A stretch of 64,000 nt of DNA from Owenia fusiformis (lineage: Eukaryota > Annelida > Polychaeta > Sabellida > Oweniidae): the NCBI GenBank assembly GCA_903813345.2, contig CAIIXF020000003.1, positions 12,416,931 to 12,480,930 of the forward strand, in the 5' to 3' direction. Shown here piece by piece: positions 44,200 through 58,900 of this stretch. The stretch's first letter is position 1. Each line of letters opens with the position of its first letter. Both the position numbers and the translations under genes were made by a program. The notes under the pieces are model-generated. The model was not told the origin of the DNA, did not search any database, and saw only the letters and a program-made list of their open reading frames with translations.

Positions 44200-45100
44200 A
44201 GCTTGTACTTAGGCTTTGTATAAAAAACCTCCTACCTCATACCCACCTATCCACCTATGTTGAACATTATACAGTCATTGAAGGGTTCAATTTTAAAGAT
44301 TATTAAATCTCAAAATAGCTCTAATTATTAACATTTCTACAATTCCAGCTTTATTTTATGACCAGATGGATGACAGATCCATAAATAAAGGCATGTGGAT
44401 GCATTTTAATGTGTAATGACCCGAGGGCGCCCCAGGGGAATAAATAACTAACGATCGCGAGCATAGGTCCAACAAGCCAGATAAAGAAATTGAAAGAAAG
44501 TGTGCTAAATTCGATGCCCCGAGTGGGAATCGAACCCGGCTGGGATTGTTTTTAAGGGTCGTTACAAATGCATCTATAATTCATCATAAACCAAGATTGA
44601 ATAAACTAAGATCTTTAAAATTGAACCCTTCAAAGACTGTATCATGTCCCACGTACGTGCAGAGGGGGAGAAACACCAGGGTTCAAAGATGACATACGCT
44701 TATAATGTAAATCTGTATTGAGATGACATCGTCGCTGATTGGTCAAAAGTCGACAAACGAATGACGTCATCAATGGCCGTTTCAAAGTTTTCGAAATACG
44801 CTTCGAATAATATTATGTTAATTCCTGGCGTGTTAACCAATATCATAGCTTCTCATTTCACATCAAGATAAGGAAAGGTGTACGGAATATGCCTATGTCA
44901 ATTAAAACATCCCATCGATGTGTAATATTTGCGGGAATATTTGATAACTAGCCGATGAAAATTCGGGCGAACGAAGGTAGTAAGCAAGAGAGGTAATTAT
45001 GTCTGTCATCTTTAAACTCTGGGGCTTTCGCTCCCTTCTCTTACGTACGTGGATAGGTGGGTATGAGGTAGGAGTTTTTTTAAACAAAGCCCTTGTACTT
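44200..45100. mobile_element. ~900-bp outer inverted-repeat element with an inner one nested inside
   Basis: Outer arms: about 44212-44258 ('ctcctacctcatacccacct') and the complement at 45037-45085. Inner arms: 44271-44310 ('cagtcattgaagggttcaat...') and 44609-44640. The inner element contains a SINE-like segment. No transposase frame. Confidence 0.75.
44505..44560 (-). repeat. tRNA-like T-arm / SINE fragment
   Basis: On the minus strand 'gccgggttcgattcccactc' is a classical T-arm and internal B box (GGTTCGATTCC) followed by GGGGC. There is no acceptor, D-arm or anticodon arm upstream, so it is not a tRNA gene. It is most likely a piece of a tRNA-derived SINE. Confidence 0.55.
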
Positions 45101-45879
45101 AGCACAAATAATTCTTTTGTTATTCTGAACAAAAGTGATATTTGCCAACAAAACACCATGTTATGAATTCAAAACTCTCAACCGGTGAAATATTGTATTT
45201 CAGCGACGGTTATGTCCGCCATTTGTGACAACGGTAATGACTTTACCGTTGCCAGGCTATAATCCGGTGTAATTATGCGTAAGCAACAGTGTTAGACAAC
45301 GAAGGTCTTTAAATTTTTCGTTCATAGTTGAACGTGTGTTCTGATTCGTTTCGAATTGCTACTTCTTCCGCTGCCATGCAAAAGGATGCGGGTATATACG
45401 TGAGAAGGAAGTTGTATCAAATAAACTTTCATTTTGACATATAACCGCCATATCAATATGATACACACCCATGCAAATACATCTATATGATTTCGTCGAG
45501 AATATAGAACGGAGAATACGGGATAACATATACCACACCTTGCAACAATGTCATTATGAGGGTAACCTGTATTTCTAATACCGAGGAGTTTATGTTACCC
45601 GTGACTTACACCTGCGACCTACAGGGGGACCAAAAAGATCACTAAATTTTACTAAAATTTCAAATGCAACCAAAATCATCAGGACTTGAGCGAAGGGGTA
45701 TAACGTCGACGCCATTTCGTTTCAACTTCGACGCATTTTACGACACCGTGTTGTTTATTTGCTCTAATTTCGTTAATTTCCGATCTAGGGGGAAGCGATG
45801 TTTTTTTATCGTACCTAACAAAAGGTACGATATTGTAGTCAGCTTGGCGGGCGGGTGGGCGGCGGGCGGCGTCTCACTT

Positions 45880-46240
45880 TTCAGCTTGTCTACAGGTTTC
45901 CAGCCAAACCATTTGAGGGATTCGTCTGAAATTTTCAGGGATGTTTCTACATATCAACGTCAAGAACTGCTTGGTTTTTGGGCATTCTGGGTAAATTTTA
46001 AGGTGTCTATTTTGGATTTTCCGTCCTAAAATCTTCACTTTCAAGACTTGTCTACAGATTTTCAGCCAAACCATTTGAGGGATTCATCTGAAATTTTCAG
46101 GGATGTTTCTACATATCAACGTCAAGAACTGATTGGTTTTTGGGCATTCTGGGTAAATTTTAAGGTGGCTATTTTGGATTTTCCGTCCTAAAATCTTCAC
46201 TTTCAAGACTTGTCTATAGGTTTCCAGCCAAACCGTTCAA
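45880..46240. repeat. 162-bp tandem repeat, ~2.2 copies
   Basis: 'cttgtctacaggtttccagc' near 45883 returns at 46046 and 46209; the intervening 'gatgtttctacatatcaacg' and 'aaggtgtctattttggattt' are also repeated. The upstream flank has 'aaaaggtacgatattgtagt' and a GGCGGGC run, and the downstream flank returns to 'ggtacgatattgttcacg'. Together they look like one larger element of about 550 bp bounded by the GGTACGATATTG phrase. Confidence 0.8.
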
Positions 46241-46950
46241 ATTTTTACATATGTTACACAGTGATAAGTTCTAGAGCTGATTAACTTTTCTGCGGCCATC
46301 TTGCTTTCTTGGTCAACAAGACCACAATGCTGTGTTTTAGGTACGATATTGTTCACGTCTGTGCCTTGTTCTCAGAGCACTCGAGATCTCGCAAGATTTT
46401 AAAGGAGGAGAGAAATTAGCGCAACAGATTTTGGACAGTCATATGTTGGATTTTGGCCATTTTCTAAGGATTTAAACAATTGCATTTGTTAGGCCAATGC
46501 ATTACCTCCAGGAAAATCACTTCTAGAGATGATAAAATAATTTCGACTTTGAGACAGGGTAGATGAGTGTATACCCATGGATATATGGGTATGGGTATGG
46601 GAAACATCTGTACCTAGTTTCACGAACATTGGTCCAGTTGTATTGAAATGGCACCCTCTTTTATGTTACCTCTGGATCACCCTGTATAATGCGGAGGTAG
46701 TACAGTTTATTCATATTTTTATTAGTAACTTATCAAATCGATCGAGTTACATCATGACATCAATATTCAATTGTAAATCAAAATTATTTCTTCGAAGATA
46801 GAAAATCTGAAGAAATAATATTTTCTGTCTAATGAATTAGGTAGGCCTAATATGATCATTTCAAACTGAAATGGTGAATATATATATCGATCGATTCGGG
46901 TTTATATAATTTGGTTTTACTTTGAAAAGCATAGAGAAATTAAAGACACT

Positions 46951-49900
46951 ATGAGACAATCGTTCAAACTTAAAAACCAACGTGCTATAAACAGTATTTC
47001 AATAATTATGATAATTATGTTATATTACTACTTTACTTCAGCTATTAAGGGAGAAGTTGATATCAAGAAAAGATATGGTGTCAATAGAGAAATCAATGAT
47101 GATGATGTTGCCAGTGGTGGATTGGATAACCAGGAAGAATCACGAGAAAGTGAGTTAATCGGTACAAAGAAAGTGCCAGAAGTTGGTGTCATCAAAAGTA
47201 CCAAGTGGATAGTCGTAACAAGCATTTCTTCTCCTACACATGACATCGAACGTTTGGCAAAACTGTCAGAATGGCAGCTACTGGTTGTTGCTGATAAAGA
47301 AACACCAGAAAACTGGCAGTAAGTCTTTTAAAACATTTTGTTATGTTTAAAGTATGATTGGTTTTAATTGCATGAGAATAGATACCATAAGATTTCCCTA
47401 TACCCGTATCTGAACGCGAGACATCATGCTCGCGCAACAGGCTACATTTGTCAATCTCGTCTTGTTATCTTGATGCGCATATGGAATGAGAAATGTTTGT
47501 TGTTACTATTGTTAAGTTAATGATTGATATTTGATATTCAAATGACATAATTTGTTGGATAAAAACATACCATTTCGAAATCTTCGGCCATTCATAGGTA
47601 ATATGTATCGCAAATGCTACAGTATAAGTGAAATGCCGCGTATGCCTTGGTCACATTTGCTACGATTTTCAGCACGGCGCCCGGCCGATTGTGTATTTTG
47701 TTGAAAAAAATTGAAAACAAATTTGAACAAAATACTCAATCGGCCGGGCGCCGGCCGATGGGTCGAAACAAATGTGACCCAGGCATTAGTGCAATGACAA
47801 ACTATTGCTGTATTTTCGTATACCCGCGAGCGCAATATTCCCACACAGCATGTAATGGGCCTTATCATGAAAACGATCAATGGACCTCACGGTGTGAATT
47901 GCATGGTCGCATGTTTTTAACAAAAATGACTCATTCAAGCGCTTAAAGAACCAAAGTTTGTATTGTGTCAATGGCACCCCTATGGTGCTCCAGCGATTGA
48001 CCGGAACAGGTTTACTGACAAAGTTGACATATCGGTATTAAACGGTTTAAGTGCGCTTGAACGAGCTGTTATTGTTGAAAACATGTGAGCATGTAATTTG
48101 CAACGCGAAGTTTATTGTTGTATTCCGTGATACTTGACCAGTCAATTGGTGATTTGACATCTGACAAATTGCAATAGTTTTGAAACATGCTTTAACTTAT
48201 TAATTGATATGTATGTAGCAACATATCAAAAATATAGGAAAATACAAGTAGTGGACAAATATGAAATTTCACTTCGTACTGTAGGTAGCCCACCCCAATT
48301 TTGACTAGGGGTAAGGGAAAAAATAATTTCTCCATATTGGAATAGTTTTTTCATGTTTGAATGTTGTATTAGTTTAGGGAAAAGATTCAGACTGTATTTA
48401 AATCGTTTAATACTTTTAATGCTTTTTGGTGCCAAAATTTGGATTGTTACCTCCCAAATTCACAAAAAATATGTCATAATATGGCCAAAATGGTAATACT
48501 TCTATATGCAGGTAATACACATATGAAACACCAACATCTCAACTTGCATATTGAGGAAGAAAAAAATATTTGAATATCAATTTTTGCTCACCAACTTTTG
48601 GGGTGACCTTACTTTTGCTGTATAACCTCCAATATATGCACCATATGTGCTCAATTGACCATTCTCGGTTTGGAGAACGAAGTTCATCACTCTTACTCTA
48701 CTATCACACCAAACTAGTTCTCACTACGTTCTCGAAAACGGGCTTCAACTGTGTACGAACGGACTGGACTGGACTGGATTTTACAACGAGTTGAACTGTC
48801 TGAGAACGTATTGAGAATGAACGAGGTAGAACTAATTGCAAACGGGTTAAAACTGATTAAGAACGTATTAAAGACTGCTTATGAACAAGTTAGCAAAAAT
48901 ATAGCTATCACACCAAACAAGTTGCCACTTCGTTCTTCAAAACTGGTTTTAAACTGTGTGCGAACGGAATGAACGTAGCTGCAACTTTCTAAGGTCTATT
49001 TACGATCTGCATGAACGTTCTCAGACGGGAAGGTGATTTTTGAATTTTGAATCAATTGAAAATTCGATGGCGACCATACCGTTCTGTAATCTGGTCATGA
49101 TGACCTTCTAGACTAAGGGACGCGTTATACGACGTTGCACACCGATCGTGGTACGACCTGAACGAACTGCGAATGAGATGGACGTATTGAAGACTGTTTA
49201 TGAACGAAGTAGCTAATTATTTTAGACATATTTCCCGATCACAGCCAGATTGAGCCCGTTTTACGACGTTTTCGTAGGACTGGCAAGAACGGGTAAGAAC
49301 TAGTTTGGTGTGATAGGGGGGTTAGGTTGCACTCGGGTGCTATCAACATCGAACACGACACAAGTATAATTATACACAGAGATAATTAAGGGATGAGTGA
49401 CAAAGGGATGTTAAAAACAGATGGCTATTGCAATTGATATTTTAATGTAACTTTAGCATGTAAGAATCTTTTCATCAATAAATATAACATCTTAGATATT
49501 ACAGGTACATGTACTATTTGAGTATATTTGAAGTAGTACATAGCTAGTTCCATCAATAAAGATGTCTGATGACAAAAAGCTCAATATTCCTTGATGTCAG
49601 TGTCAATGAGACTTCAAAAACGTGAACTAATGTTTTTTATTTTTTGTTTTAAAGTCATTTATAGCAAACCTAATCTAACATTGATCCCACGATGTTTGTC
49701 TTTTTTCAAATCGACCCACGGAAATATGCAATACATCAAGTTTAAAAAGTGGTACGAATCATAAAAGCGACGTTGGGTGGTTCATTAGTAATTTTTATAT
49801 GAAAAATCTAAAAATACTACCCAAATTAAATTATGACTATTCAAAAGAGGACATTCAAATCTATATTATGTAAAAAAGAATCAAATTTGTCCGAAGCAGG

Positions 49901-52900
49901 GATAACGCTCAATATAATGTATATAATAATATGGAGCACATACAATACATTTTGTGTATGCCCAGTCTTGTCTTATATCTGCCTGCTCCGAGAAATTTTG
50001 GTGGCGATTTCATGATTTTTGTAAAGCTAAGTTCACACCAACGGCGAATGCCACGCTTTAAATAGGCGAGCAAAGCGGCACCAAAGCATAGCGCTTTAAT
50101 GTGACTTGTAAAGCGGCACCAAAGCGTAACAAAGCTTGATTAAAGCGTCGGGGTCGTAATAGGTCGTAGAAAAGCTCGGAGTAAAGCGGGATGTTCGGCA
50201 AGAGCGCCAAAATTTTTTAAACTGTTTAAAAATGTTGGCGTTCCGTTACGAATTGATTAAAGCGCCGAGAGCGTATCAAAGTTCAAGAAACCGTAACAAA
50301 GCTCAGCAAAGCTTGACCCAAAGCGTAGGAAAGCTTAACAGAGCTTGGTTCAAAGCGGGGACCCCAGTCTCTTCACGGTCTATTACCACTTGACACGCTT
50401 TGTTTAGATGTCTGAAGCTTTGCTAGGATCTGGCATGAAGATCTGACACGAGGTCAGACGCTTTCATCAATATCTGACACTCTTTTTTACGCTTTCATGA
50501 AGGACTCTCAAGCTTTTTAACGAATTGAGACGCTTTACTCAAGGATTGAAACGCTTTGTTAAGCTTTGTTACGCTTGACAAGCTTCCTCACGCTCTCTCA
50601 CGCTCTTTCACGCCGTGCGACAAACATTATGTCTTCTTCAGATAGGTCATAATCTGGTCCATCTGGGATTTCTGGATCTTGTTGTTCTGCCATCACCTTC
50701 TCGAGTCAAAGATGTAATGGTTTTATGGATTTGCTGCATCTTTATACAGCCATTTGATCAAAAGCATCATGATAAATACGATCTCGAAAATGCACAACAG
50801 AGCTTGGCAATCGTATCAGAGCCTGATTAAAGCGTCATAATCGCATCAAAGCGTAACAATGCTTACCAAAGCTTATCAAAGCGTGATTTTAAGAGTAACA
50901 AAGCCTGGTCGAAGCGGGATCATAGCGTGAGGAACCGTAACAAGTCGGGAAATCAGAGCGTATCAGAGCGTAACATTACTTAGGAGATCGTGATATTTTT
51001 GGAAAAGTAAACAAAATTGACGGTGCTTTGCTCGCCGATTTAAAGCGTGGCATTCGCCGTTGGTGTGAACGTAGCTTTAAAAATGTTTGGCGCTCTTGCC
51101 GAATATCCCGCTTTACTCTGAGCTTTTCTACGACCTATTACGACCCCGACGCTTTAATCAAGCTTTGTTACGCTTTGGTGCCGCTTTACAAGCCGCTTTA
51201 AAGCGCCATCAAAGGGCCGTTGGTGTGAACTTTAAAGTGGCTTGTAAAGCGGCACCAAAGCGTAACAAAGTTTGATTTATACATTTGATAAGACACAGAC
51301 CGTTATTCTTATCATACGAATAAAAAATAGATAATCATAATGTAAAAATATATTAGAATTTTACTGTAGATGTCGGTGTTTAATAAGACAGTGTAATTAC
51401 GCAAATGTGTTTTTCAGATTTTGTTTGATTTTTCAAATATGAGCCAAGCAGATTCAACAAAATTGTGTGGAATATTTAGGTAATTTATGATTGGTAACAT
51501 ATTAGTTTTCCATATAATCGCAAGGGGTCAAACAACAAATTATTGTTCACGTTTTATTAAACATAATACAATAACAAATAGGTAAGATTTATAATATCTA
51601 ATTAAACGTTACAGAGGTATTGGAATGTTCATATATTCCAAGGGCATGTCTAATAATCAATTAGATTTTCTGATGGTTGTTTCTTCTTTGACCTTACCGC
51701 TGGATATAATCAACTTTTAGGAAGATAATGATAACGATTTTTCTCAATTATTCATGAATTCGACCAAATCTTGATGGTTGTTTTCTATTGCATTGTGTAC
51801 TCCAAATTTTGCTAATATTTTGACCTCTGTTAATGGCAGGCATAATTCAGCCTAAAAGCCGGAAGTATATTAAAAGGTTATAATAACAATTATAAGGGAA
51901 CGTATCGTCCCATTATTTCCACATTGTTATAACTCACTTTTTACAGGTTTTGAGATAAGTATACTATCTTAATTTTTCACGAGGAATTCATTTCTGAAGT
52001 CCATTTCAATGGATCTCATCTCCTTTTGGATATACACTGTATCCTGTGCCACATTGTTAGAAGTGCAAAATGAGGGGAAAAAAATTTAGGCCAACCTTGT
52101 CATATCCGTTTGGGTAGGGAGCAGAGCCAATCGGATACATTATTTTGATCATGTGACTAATAGTTATAACAATGTGGAAATAATGGGACGATCTCTTACT
52201 TGTATATTTTGTAGGTAATTCACAAAGGGCCATCAAAGGGCCGTTGATGTGAACTTTAAAGTGGCTTGTAAAGCGGCACCAAAGCGTAACAAAGTTTGAT
52301 TGAAGCGTCGGGATCGTAAAAGGTCGTAGAAAAGCTATGAGCAAGGCGGGATATTCGGCAAGAGCGCCAAAGATTTTCAAAGCTACTTTCACACCAACGG
52401 CGAATGCCACGCTTTAAATCGGCGAGCAAAGCGCTGTCATTTATGTTTACTTTTCCAAAAATATCACGATCTCCTAAGTAATGTTACGCTCTGATAAGCT
52501 CTGATACGCTCTGATTTCTCGACTTGTTACGGTTCCTCATGCTATGATCCTGCTTCGACCAGGCTTTGTTATGCTTAAAATCACACTTTGATAAGCTTTG
52601 GTAAGCATTATTATGCTTTGATGCGATCATGACGCTTTAATCAGGCTCTGACAAGGGGTCAGAAAACGTAAATATTTTGATTCGAACTTTTATACATTTG
52701 ATAAGACACAGACCGTTATTCTTATCATACGAACAAAAAATAGATAATCATAACGTAAAAATATATTAGAATTTTACTGTAGATGTCGGTGTTTAATAAG
52801 ACAGTGTAATTACGCAAATGTTTTTTTTTCAGATTTTGTTTGATTTTTCAAATATGAGCCAAGCAGATTCAACAAAATTGTGTGGAATATTTAGGTAATT

Positions 52901-55900
52901 TATGATTGGTAACATATTAGTTTTCTTTACCAGCATTTTTCCATATAATCGCAAGGGGTCAAACAACAAATTATTGTTCATGTTTTATTAAACATAATAC
53001 AATAACAAATAGGTAAGATTTATATCTAATTAAACGTTACAGAGGTATTAGAATGTTCATATATTCCAAGGGCATGTCTAATAATCAATTAGATTTTCTG
53101 ATGGTTGTTTCTTCTTTGACCTTACCGCTGGATATAATCAACTTTTAGGAAGATAATGATAACGATTTTTCTCAATTATTCATGAATTCGACCAAATCTT
53201 GATGGTTGTTTTCTATTGCATTGTGTACTCCAAATTTTGCTAATATTTTGACCTCTGTTAATGGCAGGCATAATTCAGCCTAAAAGCCGGAAGTATATTA
53301 AAAGGTTATAATAACAGTTATAAGGGAACGTATCGTCCCATTATTTCCACATTGTTATAACTCACTTTTTACAGGTTTTGAGATAAGTATACTATCTTAA
53401 TTTTTCACGAGGAATTCATTTCTGAAGTCCATTTCAATGGATCTCATCTCCTTTTGGATATACACTGTATCCTGTGCCACATTGTTAGAAGTGCAAAATG
53501 AGGGGAAAAAAATTTAGGCCAACCTTGTCATATCCGTTTGGGTAGGGAGCAGAGCCAATCGGATACATTATTTTGATCATGTGACTAATAGTTATAACAA
53601 TGTGGAAATAATGGGACGATCTCTTACTTGTATATTTTGTAGGTAATTCACAAAGGGCCATCAAAGGGCCGTTGATGTGAACTTTAAAGTGGCTTGTAAA
53701 GCGGCACCAAAGCGTAACAAAGTTTGATTGAAGCGTCGGGATCGTAAAAGGTCGTAGAAAAGCTATGAGCAAGGCGGGATATTCGGCAAGAGCGCCAAAG
53801 ATTTTCAAAGCTACTTTCACACCAACGGCGAGTGCCACGCTTTAAATCGGCGAGCAAAGCGCTGTCATTTATGTTTACTTTTCCAAAAATATCACGATCT
53901 CCTAAGTAATGTTACGCTCTGATAAGCTCTGATACGCTCTGATTTCTCGACTTGTTACGGTTCCTCATGCTATGATCCTGCTTCGACCAGGCTTTGTTAT
54001 GCTTAAAATCACACTTTGATAAGCTTTGGTAAGCATTATTATGCTTTGATGCGATCATGACGCTTTAATCAGGCTCTGACAAGGGGTCAGAAAACGTAAA
54101 TATTTTGATTCGAACTTTTATACATTTGATAAGACACAGACCGTTATTCTTATCATACGAACAAAAAATAGATAATCATAACGTAAAAATATATTAGAAT
54201 TTTACTGTAGATGTCGGTGTTTAATAAGACAGTGTAATTACGCAAATGTTTTTTTTTCAGATTTTGTTTGATTTTTCAAATATGAGCCAAGCAGATTCAA
54301 CAAAATTGTGTGGAATATTTAGGTGATTTATGATTGGTAACATATTAGTTTTCTTTACCAGCATTTTTCCATATAATCGCAAGGGGTCAAACAACAAATT
54401 ATTGTTCATGTTTTATTAAACATAATACAATAACAAATAGGTAAGATTTATATCTAATTAAACGTTACAGAGGTATTAGAATGTTCATATATTCCAAGGG
54501 CATGTCTAATAATCAATTAGATTTTCTGATGGTTGTTTCTTCTTTGACCTTACCGCTGGATATAATCAACTTTTAGGAAGATAATGATAACGATTTTTCT
54601 CAATTATTCATGAATTCGACCAAATCTTGATGGTTGTTTTCTATTGCATTGTGTACTCCAAATTTTGCTAATATTTTGACCTCTGTTAATGGCAGGCATA
54701 ATTCAGCCTAAAAGCCGGAAGTATATTAAAAGGTTATAATAACAGTTATAAGGGAACGTATCGTCCCATTATTTCCACATTGTTATAACTCACTTTTTAC
54801 AGGTTTTGAGATAAGTATACTATCTTAATTTTTCACGAGGAATTCATTTCTGAAGTCCATTTCAATGGATCTCATCTCCTTTTGGATATACACTGTATCC
54901 TGTGCCACATTGTTATAAGTGCAAAATGAGGGAAAAAAATTTAGGCCCACCTTGTCATATCCGTTTGGGTAGGCAGCAGAGCCAATCGGATACATTATTT
55001 TGATCATGTGACTAATAGTTATAACAATGTGGAAATAATGGGACGATCTCTTACTTGTATATTTTGTAGGTAATTCACAAAGGAGATCATAAATCATGAC
55101 ATAAGAAAACAGGTTTGACATTATTTGAAACACTTTTGATCTTCATAGTATTTCCAATGGATTAATAAGTACCTGATCTTTCATTTGACACCAAAAACAG
55201 CTCAAGCAGACCACATCAGAGTTGACACTGGATCATTAAAAAAATATTTTTGATCTATCAATTTGTAGATGTCAAGTTTTTAGCAATGCCATAGAAAGAT
55301 GGCATTGTTGTTTGCATTAATTGACCATTCATTTTTGATAGGATTTTCAACCATACGCCATCTTTTAGTCCAAGAGTTATTTAAAAGCATACACTTTGTG
55401 AAAAGTGGTAATTCACTTCCTTTGGTCTCTGAACTTTAAATGCTGTTTTCTATGCGAGTAATTTTTTTCACTTCAGTATTGACCCAAATTAAAGTTTTTA
55501 TCATATTTGATTGACTGTGTGAGTGACATGTCTCAAATAATATTTTGCCCTTTTCCTTCAAAAAATAAACGCATTGCCTGTTTAATCAATTACTGTCCCT
55601 GTTATAGCCTTTTTACCTTTGTTATGTACATATTAAATATCTGGTTGATTTATCCAAAATATTTACAGTCAGAGCAACTAATTACACATAGATAAATAAT
55701 CCCTAGAAATATTAATGTGATTGAAGGTATATAACAGTATGGATGATTATCATAGTACCCCCTCATAAAAGTAGCCGGGGGAGGGTATAAATGGGAATAA
55801 TTCGCAGATGCTGAAAAATTATTATTTTCAAAATCAATGAGAAATGATATACTTCTCATAATTAACATAATTAGAAAAATGCAATCCTGTAAGCAAAAAC

Positions 55901-58900
55901 ATGGACCAAGCTCATCCAGTGCCTTGTCAGTCAAAATGGAACACAAGTCATATTCTTTATAATAAAATGGGCAGAATAATGGTATACGAGACAATAACAA
56001 AATGGAAGTGAATGAAATTTCCGTTTTCAGTTTCAAAAACAAGAAACCATAAAAAAATATGTTTTTTATTTATTGTTAATTGGTGATTTTTTCTCTGCAA
56101 GGCATAGAAATACACATATTACCTATACCAAAAATAAGTTTTTAAAAAATACTACTCAAAAGTTATAATGCTCTAAACTTCAACCTCTGATTTCTCAAAA
56201 TTAGCGAAAATGCAATTGTAACAATGTGGAAAAAATGGGACGATATGTAGGAATGTTAATGTAAGTTCAAATATCGCTGCCCTATGGTGTGCTACCAGCT
56301 CCTTTATTAGACATCCTAGAGATTTCATGACATGGACTATTAGGTTTTCCACTCCTCAGCTACTTCTGACAAAAACGTTCTTTTTTCAGTTATTACTCAA
56401 ACTCCCAAATCCTTAAATTATATTATAGTCAGAGGTATTTATTGGGATGTTTATTTTGAAAATGCCAGGTGAAGGGAGTCATCTAACCCCCCTGTCCATT
56501 AGTATTATAAAATATGTCCACATTAGGGTCAATGCGCTCTTTGTGCAAGACTGAAAGTTGTAGACAGACCATACATGAAATGACTTGTGAAATGTGACTT
56601 CAACGAAGATTGCACAAAACATCAGAACGAACACACTTACTTAAACATACTCCTCCTCATATTATGTCTCATTTATGTTTTCAGTTACGATGGTGTTATA
56701 TTCCTAAGTATAGCTACACAGAAATCTCTCGGTTACAAAATTCTGGAATATATCCCATTTTCTAACTATGGCCGCAAGAATATAGGGTATCTTTATGCAG
56801 TACAGGTAAATTGCAATATATATTTTTTAGATGAACTTTTTTATAATTTGTCTTGAAACATCAGTTTGTCCGTTTACCGTAGCTGGATATGGTGCGGCTA
56901 GAATGTTTAACAAAGCCTCTGTTTTATGAGCAGTTCTATTACTTTTGATTTCCCCAAGGGTAACTTTATACTAATCCTCAAGACGGAACTACTTCCATTG
57001 ATGGTTTAGTGGCAGATCTGGAAGCTAACAACGTGGGGGCACATTTGTAGTCAGAAAATAATATCAACGCTTGGGCGAAAAAAAACATTTTTGGGTCCCC
57101 AAAACCAAAAATTGAGGCCAAATTTTGAAAAATTAAGGCATACAGTGTAGGCAGCATACATATCTAGTGACTGAACATATAATATTTCAATCTGATTCAG
57201 TCATTTGAGGCATAACTAATATTATTGTTGCTACGAATATCATCATAAAATCTGTAGCTTTTTAAACAGACCCCTGGTGTCTGGTCACCTTTATTTTTCA
57301 ATAACCCCTTAGTGGTTTGTTTATCTCATTTCGCAATCATTTGTAGAAATGATGCTGGCATACCCTGCCAATATTCTTATATAAAGTTATATTGAAATAA
57401 AAAAATGCGGGCATCTGCCTAAATACCCTATCATCGCCCATAGCTATTACTCAATTTTAGCCTATTGTAATTTCAATCCCAAAACATTGCGCCATTGCTG
57501 ATCATCCTCCTAAGCAGGTGTCCAGAATCCGTACTTCCTTCTTCCCCCCTGCTATAAGCAATTTGGAAGCGCTCGACTAAACTGAATCACGTGATTTAGT
57601 TATGCGCCGATGACGTATACATGATTGCTGTCTCAGTGTTGCGACATCTAATCAAATTGCGAGTTCTTAATCGGGGAAATGCTAACTGCTTATCGAAGGG
57701 AGTAAAAAGAAAGAATATATTCTGGATTTTGAAGCCGTGTGATCGGATGATGTTGCAGATATTCACATCTTTTTGACATTTCCGGAATTCTGTATTCTCT
57801 TGTTCATCAAAATTTCCAAGCGAGTTTGTGGTAAAAAGTAAAAAATATGCATAAAAGTTGTTTTTAGAGGACAACCTTGTGTGACCCAATTTTAGAAGCA
57901 AAAGCCTCTGTTACAGAAAAGTGCTATTTGTGGAATTCATGTTATATTTTCAGCATGGTGCACAATTGATTTATGATACAGATGACGACAATCATCCAAC
58001 TGATGACCTTAGGGGTTTCATAATCACTGACATGATGTATGGTGTCGTACCCTCAAGTGAGACCACAGTTCTGAACCCATATGCTTATTATGGTCAGCCA
58101 ACAACCTGGCCAAGGGGGTTTCCTTTGGACAAAATTGGAGATAATATTACCAGTGATTACAATGCGGTTCACTGGAAAACAGCACTGATACAACAAGGGG
58201 CTGTTGATGGGGATCCAGATGTAGATGCAATATTTCGACTTACCTGCAAATCAAACATCAAATCTTTAAACATCACTTATGATCATTACATGCCCCCATT
58301 ACTTTACCCAAAAGGCACATTTGTACCATGGAATTCCCAGAATACTCTGTTTCGTTATAATGCATTCTGGGGGCTTCTTCTACCTACAACTGTCACATTC
58401 CGTGTAACTGATATATGGAGAGGCTATTCTACACAGACCCTTCTGTGGCTCATTGGTGGCTTTATAAGTTACATGCCTCCCAATGGCTTCCAACTTCGAA
58501 ACAATCACTCCTACATAGGTGATATAAAACAAAAAAAGAAGTTATACGATCAAACAGGAGATCTTTTACAGTTTTTATCTGATTGGAAATGCAATTCAAA
58601 CAGTCTTTATGCGTGTATGCAGATTTTAGCAGACAATATGGTCAACGAGGGATTCTTGGACATTGCTGATGCTAAGCTAACAGCTGCATGGCTACACGAT
58701 CTTGTTGCTATTGGATACAAGTTTCCTGACATTGTGACAACAGAGAGACATGGTGAATCTCTTGACTACCCAATCATTCTACAATCTGATAATCGATTCC
58801 CAATGTCGATTCCTTCAGATTCAAAACTAGTGTATATAGGGGAGAAAAAGTCAAAAATAAAAAGTTTGTATCACAAAATGTGTCTTAGTTTTAACACACG

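Noticed and set aside
44505-44560. tRNA gene on the minus strand
   Set aside because: Only the T-arm and 3' part are present; no D-arm, anticodon arm or acceptor pairing.
52057-52410. 117-residue minus-strand frame, repeated at 53485-53838
   Set aside because: Repeated only because the 1.43-kb unit is duplicated; it crosses hairpin and AAAGC repeat sequence, and copy 3 does not keep it.
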